Positions 57,562 to 64,000 of a DNA stretch of 64,000 nucleotides are shown in pieces (the first letter of the stretch is position 1; every line of letters begins with the position of its first letter). A program made the translations under genes and the position numbers. This stretch comes from Narthecium ossifragum (taxonomy: Eukaryota; Streptophyta; Magnoliopsida; Dioscoreales; Nartheciaceae). The notes under the pieces are model-generated. The model was not told the DNA's origin and did no database searches. It saw nothing but the letters and a program-made list of their open reading frames with translations. The stretch covers positions 7,495,485-7,559,484 of the forward strand of contig OY986968.1 of NCBI GenBank assembly GCA_963920575.1, written 5' to 3'.

Positions 57562-58690
57562 CACCCCCCAACTTACACTTTGCTAGTCCTCGAGCAAAGA
57601 ACAAATAAAAAGAAAGCGATAAACCTAACTAGCCACTTTCATAGGTCTCACGATTGCACTTAGCGTGTGCAACAAGCCTTTAAATCCCTGGATTATCCCA
57701 GTGGAGGAGTTATAGTCTCCTGAGGGTTTTCAGGGATGACACCCACAAACATTAATACATTCCCTTGAATATATCATTAGAAATCAATCACAATATTCAC
57801 CAACTCTAATGCATGAAATAGAAATAATATCCATAAATATACCTTTCAACTCATATTCACATAAAAACATAGTTAATCAAAACATGTCATAACATATTTA
57901 CAACACTTCAACATATTTAATCATAATTAAAAATAACTTTAACACTCCTATGTGTGAATGGGGTTCCACATGCTTCAGAGCATCAATTATATCTAAACAC
58001 TTCAACTATTCAAGATCACAATCCTATTCAGCGCATATTTTCCACTCATCACATAGCAATCTCTATTTTTTTTTCTTTTCTTTTTTTTTATGCAGGAATT
58101 TTAACTGTTTTACGCGAATACCACGCTAGTTAGGCACACTGCCCGGTTACTAGGTTGAAAATCCATTTTTTCTTCTTCTTTTTTTTGGGAAATTCAACCG
58201 TTTTACGCGAACACCACGCTGGCTAGGCACACTGCCCGTTTACTAATTTGAAGATCCCTTTTTTTTTATTTTTTTTTCGCATACTCAGATAATTGCATGT
58301 GTTCATGTATTTTCTGTGTCATGACATAGAATTGTAAACCTATCCTAGTATCATGCTTAGAATCTAATATCAACCCCTTAACATGTGGAAGTGCATATGT
58401 GCATTAGGATATGTCAAGATATCCTTAAATTATGGTAAAAGTGTTAAAGTATAGAAATAATATCATGCATAGCAAAAATTTACTATTTCTTATATGATAT
58501 ACAAGTCTCAGAATAATTCATAAGATAAATTTCTAAAACATGCACCTTTGTCAAATCATATCATAATTTCATTCTTTTGATATAATTCAAGGGATGTATA
58601 ATATTTGGTTACCATAAAAATAATAAGCATGAATTCCTAGAATTCTACCCCCCAACTTAAATGTAATTGCCCCCAATTACACCAAGTTAT
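57562..58690 (-). other. Element C 3' non-coding region, cut at 58690
   Basis: Polypurine tract, hairpin at 57578-57599, and the duplicated ACGCGA/GTTAC motif at 58093-58157 and 58188-58252, as in A and B. At about 58690 it jumps directly into the middle of another LTR copy. No intact frame. Confidence 0.8.
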
Positions 58691-59821
58691 GAATTACTTA
58701 GGAATTACTCAATCCACCCTTGCTTCACCTTCAATCTCCTCTAATTATCCTCTTGCTCACTTCTCTCAACATTATGGATCATATGGCTACAAGCTCACAT
58801 GAATCCCTAAAATAAGATTTATGTTCCTAACTGCATAGCCTATCTTTTTTGGCATAGGTTGTCTTCGATCCTACGATTACTTTAAGTTATACTACTCCTA
58901 ATGACCTTGGGACAACCTATCCTAGCTTATCATAGCCTATCTCACTAGCAAATCATAAATCACATGAAAACCATCTCATAAATCTGTATAAACAATCACA
59001 GAAAGCTTATACGACTGAAAATACTTCAAAGGAACTATGTTCCCTCAAATCTCTAATCATTAAAACCATATTTATAAGATCATGTTGAGAAGAAGTTTAC
59101 AAGAATCAAACCAAAGAAAATCAAAAGCTACACTAGGGTTTCATGATCTCCCTAATTTTAGAATTAGCTACTCATCTTCTGAATAAGATCCAAAGGTGTT
59201 GGGAAGGAAGCCATCGATCCCCGCGGAAAGATCTCCATCTTCAAAACCCTAGCCTTCTCCTCCAAAAGTGGTCCAAAAGATGATAATTTTTTGCTGGAAT
59301 CACCCCTTAATATAATAGAAACCCTTAATCCCGGAATTAGGAGTTGTAGTTGAACTTAAACTCTAATTTCCCTAAATTCTGGGTTGCTGACGTCATCGGA
59401 GCGATCGATCGGACTCAAATCCGATCCATCGCTTAAGTCGGACTGGGTCTGCCACGTCATCAATTAATTTCAGCCTTTCTCAAATTTCAACTTTCATACT
59501 TCTGACTTTGCTTCAAAAATGGCGCCAATCTATAGAGAATCTCACAAAGTCTTCAACATGAAAGTTGTAGATCTTGAAGTCTTCTTTTATCTCCCATAAT
59601 TTCAGAATATTTGGAGATTCGTAGAATTTCTGGTGATTTATTTCCACACAGTCGACGAAGCAGTCTTTTTGCAGAATTTAGTGATTTTTGGCCGAATTTT
59701 TGTATTTCTTCTCAAATCCTACTTAAACCTGAAATCAAGTAATATGACATCAAATACAACCACTCTAGGCCTAACAAAGGTAATTTAAGGGGTTTAATTA
59801 GGAATAATTAGTGACTTATCA
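58691..59821 (-). repeat. Partial LTR copy D
   Basis: Starts inside the LTR (GGAATTACTCAATCCACC) with roughly the first 240 bases missing, then runs to GTGACTTATCA. It has a palindrome module at 59396-59436 (GCGATCGATCGGACTC...). Very similar to the element C LTR. Confidence 0.85.
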
Positions 59822-60680
59822 CACCCCCCAACTTACACTTTGCTAGTCCTCGAGCAAAGAAAAGATAAAACGAAAGCAGTAAATCTAACTAGCCAGTTTC
59901 ATAGGTCTCACGATTGCACTTAGCATGTGCAACAAGCCTTTTAACCCCTGGGTTACCCCAGTGGAGGAGTTATAGTCTTCTGAGGGTTTTCAGGGATGAC
60001 ACCCACAAACATCTATACATTCCCTTAAATATATCATCAGAAATCAATCATAATACTCATCAACTCTAAGGCATGAAATAGAAATAATATCCATAAATAT
60101 ACCCTTCAACTCATAGTCACATAAAAATATAGTAAGTCAAAACATGTCATAACATATTTCCAACACTTCAACATATTTAATCATGATTAAAAATAACTTT
60201 AACACTTCTGTGTGTGAATGGGTTTCCACATGCTTCAAAGATCTAAACACTTCAACTATTCAATATCACAATCCTATCCAAGCACATATCTTCCACTTAT
60301 CACATAGCAACCTATGTTTTTTTTTAAAATTTTCTTTTCATTTTTTTTTATTTTCTGCAGGAATTTCAACTGTTTTACGCGAACACCACGCTGGTTAGGC
60401 ACACTGCCCGGTTACTAAGTTGAAAATCCATTTCTTTTTTCTTTTTTTTTTTGTTCAGGAAATTCAACCGTTTTACACGAACACCACGCTGGCTAGGCAC
60501 ACTGCCCGGTTACTAAGTTGAAAATCTTTTTTTTTCTTTTTTTTTCGCATACTCAGATAATTACATGTGTTCATGTATTTTCTGTGTCATGACATAAAAT
60601 TGTAAACCTATCCCAGTATCATGCTTAGAATCTAATATCAGCCCCTTAACATGTGGAAGTGAACATGTGCATTAGGATAT
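59822..60680 (-). other. 3' non-coding region next to LTR D, interrupted by element E
   Basis: Repeats the same module as 57562 onward: hairpin at 59838-59859, duplicated motif at 60358-60420 and 60458-60520. It breaks at GGATAT, where element E is inserted. Confidence 0.8.
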
Positions 60681-62306
60681 TGATGTCGCTCAAATGTGTC
60701 ACGCACAACGGTCGCGGTGCAGTACAGCATAAGAGAGGTCGAACCCACAGAGAGACAAGCAAGAAAGATCCAGAAAGACAGATAATAATATATTGAAGAC
60801 AATCAAAAAAGCTAACTAAACTAAATTAGATCAAAGGATTAATTATAATGTAAGGTTAACTAAAGATATCAGGATTTTGATAAGGCTAGGCTTCAGGAAT
60901 CACGTCACTCGGATTTAGGTTATTCTCTTCTCAATGGTTCATATAATACTCAGTTAAGGGATTCACATCCCAATCACCTTAACAGAAAGATATAGAATTA
61001 TGAATCTGATAAAATATAAATGTCTCTTCCTATGATTGATTCTTCCTTGTTATAGCTTTAACTTCATCCAACCCACACCTAAGAATACACGATACCGGCT
61101 GTCACTACAGGCAACGCGCAGCAAAAGTTCGTCGGGACAAAACCCTAACTCTATCTAACCGGATCTCTAAGAATACACAATACCAACTCTCACAATCGGC
61201 AATGCATAGCAAAGATTCCTCGGGATAGAGCCCCAACCTTGTCTTACCAGATCCCTAAGAATATACAATACCAGTTGTCACTACGGGCAATGCATAGCAA
61301 AGGTCTCGCAAGACTCGGTGGGAAAATCAAAAGAGAAGACTATGGGATTATAAGATCATGAAAGAAGCATGACTGGATTCATAATATTAATCATCCACAT
61401 AGAAATCTATAATCTGAAAATAATATTTGAAGATCCAATACATAGAAAAGAGTTTAACAATGAAGATTAAAAACTATGAACCATTATTGGAGAAGAAGCC
61501 CTAGTCCTCGCTAGATCATCCGTCCGCCATGCCCGCGGATTACTCGGCCATGGATGGAGATTCCTTCATCTTCTTCCTTTGGAAAACGTCCAGAAAAGAG
61601 CCTCCAAAAACGTCCAAGAAGTCCCCCTTGACTTACCCTAACTTTCCTATTTAAAGGGTCCAAAGATTAGCAAACTCGGGTTAAGTTTAAACCCGTTATA
61701 CACCCCTGGCAGATCTGGCGGTCGACCGTGAGGTGCACAATTTATTTTGACAAGCTGCGGTCGATTTTCGCATCGACCCTGCGAAGTATTTTCCTTGAGA
61801 GAGGCTGACGGTCGATGCCACGGTCGATGCGACGGTCGACCGTGAGCATCTTACGGTCCACCGTGAGGATTTTCGGGCTCGACGGTCGACCGTGAGAATT
61901 TGACGGTCGACCGTGAGGATTTTTGAGCGCGACGGTCGACCGTGAGATCTGACGGTCGACCGTCCCTATTCACTCAGCACTGCGCACTGGTACGAAAAAT
62001 GTTGTAACTTCCTCTAGGAAGCTCGGAATCACGAACCGTAAAATTCTCCAGAAACTAGACTTCAAGAGTTTTCCAACCATATATGGGACATCATTTGGTT
62101 CTTCATGAGCAGGTACAGTTTAATCTTTCAAGTTGACCCATGTAATCTTTTTAACTTCTTTTAGCTCCAATTTCCTGCATTTTCCAAACAACTATGTGAA
62201 GCACATAAATGTATAAAAGTAGTGCTAAAAAAGTTGATTAAGAGTGAAGATATAGCAATTGAGATGGTTTTAAGGTTGTTCAGAGTGCACTTTCATGCAC
62301 TCATCA
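60681..62306 (-). repeat. Element E 3' LTR
   Basis: TGATGTCGCTCAAATG ... ATGCACTCATCA, 1626 bases. It is related to solo LTR G by the conserved block at 62008-62120. Next to it CAGCCCCCAACC on plus is the polypurine tract. Confidence 0.9.
61718..61964. repeat. Paired GGTCGACC palindrome array in LTR E
   Basis: Seven full copies of [AG]CGGTC[GC]ACCGT, most followed by GAG, plus several half copies. Three pairs are about 21 bp apart (61832/61853, 61882/61903, 61932/61952), with pairs repeating every 50 bp. It is at the same place in the LTR as the CGATCGATCG array in G. Confidence 0.93.
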
Positions 62307-63502
62307 CAGCCCCCAACCAGCTTATTGCTAGTCTCTAGCAATTCAAAGCGTATAAAATATAATTAAGCACACTAACGGTTCAAGGATGTAGACATGCATG
62401 ATAAAAATTCTACCTTATCAAGTCAATAGTGTTTTACACAGTACAGAGCACGAAAACTTCTTATACTCATACACATACTACCAACATATGAAATCAACTT
62501 CTACACATCAAATATGCTAATCACCATCCAGATGACGTGACAAATAAATGTTACGTACAGAAGCAACTTCTACCCACCATTAGTCCAAACACACTACTAT
62601 CTTCATGACCAATCATCCAACCCTCGCACTTTAAGTACAACATGCTCTTTTTGTTTTTGTTTTTTTTTTCTTCAACTATCGGACATTTTGCCTTTTTACG
62701 CGAGCACTCTCCGCTTCTTGAGGCGCAGAGACCCGGTTACTTAGCAAAACACTTAATAGTTTCTTTTTTTCAGTGGTTCTACCTTTTTACTCGAGCTTCC
62801 CGCTTCCTGAGGCAAGAACACCCGATTACTCAGTAGATCACCTAATAGTTGTTTAGGCACAGCTTTATCAAGCTCCAGAACTTTTTCTTCTTTTTTTTTC
62901 TCCATGCAATACTCAACACTAGCTAATACTGAAATCATGGTCTCGATTGACAATAGCATGCTCATTCCTCTAGTGAGTATAATTACCACTGCACATAAGG
63001 TGTTTGTGTGTGGATCACATGATGTCATACGTTCAGGTTATCACACATGCAATCAATGTATTGGTCAATCCATATGAAAGCAACATGCATAATAAGCATA
63101 AAAATTTCAGCTCAAGTACAATTTCTAGTAACATAATCAATTCAACACTACTAAACTCAATAAGGTAGCATGCATAAGGTCATGCATGCCTACACCCCCC
63201 AACCTGAAATTCACATTGTCCCCAATGTGTGCTAATCATGTAAATAAGTAGAAAGGTGTTGGCTGAATTTTCATATATGACATAACTAAGAATAGGAAAT
63301 CGAAATAGGAGCGAGGCCACCTGATAGAATATCGATTATCTCCTCAAGGCTCCTCATGGTGGCCGAAAGCTACATCAAGGAAGACGAAAGTCCAAGCATC
63401 CTAAAAATATAAAATTGCAAACAAAAGCAAATGAGAACAAAAGCAAACAAACGAAAACAACCTAAGCTAATCAAAAAAGGGAAATGATAGATAGGAGAAA
63501 GA
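62307..63502 (-). other. Element E 3' non-coding region
   Basis: Hairpin ATTGCTAG-TCT-CTAGCAAT at 62324-62342, and a duplicated TTTTTAC[GT]CGAGC...CCCG[GA]TTACT motif at 62671-62745 and 62771-62836, the diverged equivalents of those in A to D. No intact frame. Confidence 0.8.
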
Positions 63503-64000
63503 TCATCCCTCATAGACAGGGTCTACGAGAGAAACGGTGTGCTCCGCAGGGTCCGCTTTCTCTGGAATCGGCTTCAAACGCTGTCCATTAACCGTAAACA
63601 TCCTCCCATCCTTTGGGTCTTCAACTTCCACAGCCCCATAATCAAAGACTCTGCTAACAGTAAAGGGGCCTGTCCAACGTGATCTAAGCTTCCCAGGATG
63701 GAGATGCAGTCGTGCGTCATATAGATAAGCTTGCTGTCCGACTTTAAACGTCTTCCGCAGGATCTTCTTGTCATGGTAGGCCTTTGTCTTTGCCTTGAAG
63801 ATCCTAGAACTCTCATAAGCATCATTCCTAAGTTCCTCCAGTTCAGACAGCGGGAGTTTTCGTTCCTGACCTGCAGCATCCAAAGTCAAATTTAGTGACT
63901 TAATAGCCCAATATGCCTTATGTTCTAATTCGACTGGACGATGACACGGTTTTCCATAAACTAGGCGAAATTGCGACATCCCCAGGGTAGTCTTGTAGGC
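63503..64000 (-). CDS. Element E pol, integrase C-terminal part (partial)
   Basis: Open from the window edge to a stop at 63503. It reads A-Y-K-T-T-L-G-M-S, F-R-L-V-Y-G-K-P-C-H-R-P-V-E-L-E-H-K-A-Y-W-A-I-K, then L-P-G-K-L-R-S-R-W-type residues (H-P-G-K-L-R-S-R-W-T-G-P-F) and V-N-G-Q-R-L-K-P. This is the end of an Athila-like integrase, and the same region as 49379-49760 in element B but without stops. About 166 residues are visible. Element E may be the least damaged copy in the nest. Confidence 0.92.
   Translation of the reverse strand, partial: AYKTTLGMSQFRLVYGKPCHRPVELEHKAYWAIKSLNLTLDAAGQERKLPLSELEELRNDAYESSRIFKAKTKAYHDKKILRKTFKVGQQAYLYDARLHLHPGKLRSRWTGPFTVSRVFDYGAVEVEDPKDGRMFTVNGQRLKPIPEKADPAEHTVSLVDPVYEG

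Larger units (their letters stand above)
60681..64000 (-). mobile_element. Athila-like element E (5' part beyond window)
   Basis: 3' LTR at 60681-62306, a 3' non-coding region, then the C-terminal end of pol on minus at 63503-64000. The left flank GATAT (60676-60680) is the likely target duplication. It is inserted in the 3' region next to LTR D. Confidence 0.9.

Noticed and set aside
60183..60398. Short frames in the 3' non-coding regions of elements B to E
   Set aside because: AT-rich chance frames with Phe/Leu-rich ends from the poly(T) runs; not conserved between the parallel copies.

Overview
This window is plant nuclear DNA, very probably from a flowering plant, and it is almost entirely transposable elements. 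No intact host gene is visible. The evidence is an L1-type LINE with a DUF4283 ORF1, PIF/Harbinger transposases, a Mutator-like element (MULE) with a FAR1/MURA-type transposase and a plant mobile domain (PMD) gene, a hAT-type element, and several long Ty3/gypsy retrotransposons. Those gypsy elements include an Athila-like lineage primed by tRNA-Asp and a tRNA-iMet-primed lineage. I cannot name the species.

Layout. 1-6150: decayed LINE, minus strand, 3' end off the left edge. 6167-8581: complete small Harbinger element (I) with TTA duplications. 8585-9056: unassigned. 9060 to beyond 45715: a second Harbinger (II) whose transposase gene is cut in two by about 31.7 kb of nested DNA. Inside Harbinger II sit a solo LTR (9460-11854, duplication CTTCC) and Athila-like element A (13143-44849, minus). 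Element A contains a non-autonomous hAT (16201-25083, 8-bp duplication TCTATAAT), which holds a MULE (17439-24894, 9-bp duplication ATAATATAT). Element A also contains gypsy element F (27893-41839, duplication GTTGA), which holds solo LTR G (38105-39771, duplication GGTTT). 45716 onward: Athila-like element B (minus, gag-pol recognisable from end to end), whose 5' LTR is broken by related elements C and D. D is in turn interrupted by element E (60681 to beyond 64000).

The most interesting unit is the MULE. It has two convergent genes: a PMD gene on plus, and on minus a FAR1/MULE/SWIM transposase followed by an OTU cysteine-protease domain. Three non-coding stretches carry variable but self-complementary ~20-bp palindromes at about 33-bp spacing, and a 37-bp inverted repeat lies between the gene ends. 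By analogy with VANDAL-type MULEs, whose anti-silencing protein binds short clustered motifs, this could be a transposon-encoded anti-silencing or transposase-binding system; that is inference.

The Athila-like elements share further structure: a duplicated motif and a hairpin next to the polypurine tract, a hairpin plus GGAGGCAACC motif just after pol, an open frame after pol in A and B, and families of paired palindromes whose core sequence changes between elements. Most visible gene breaks are single stop codons explained by C-to-T (or G-to-A) change, as expected for long-silenced, methylated DNA.
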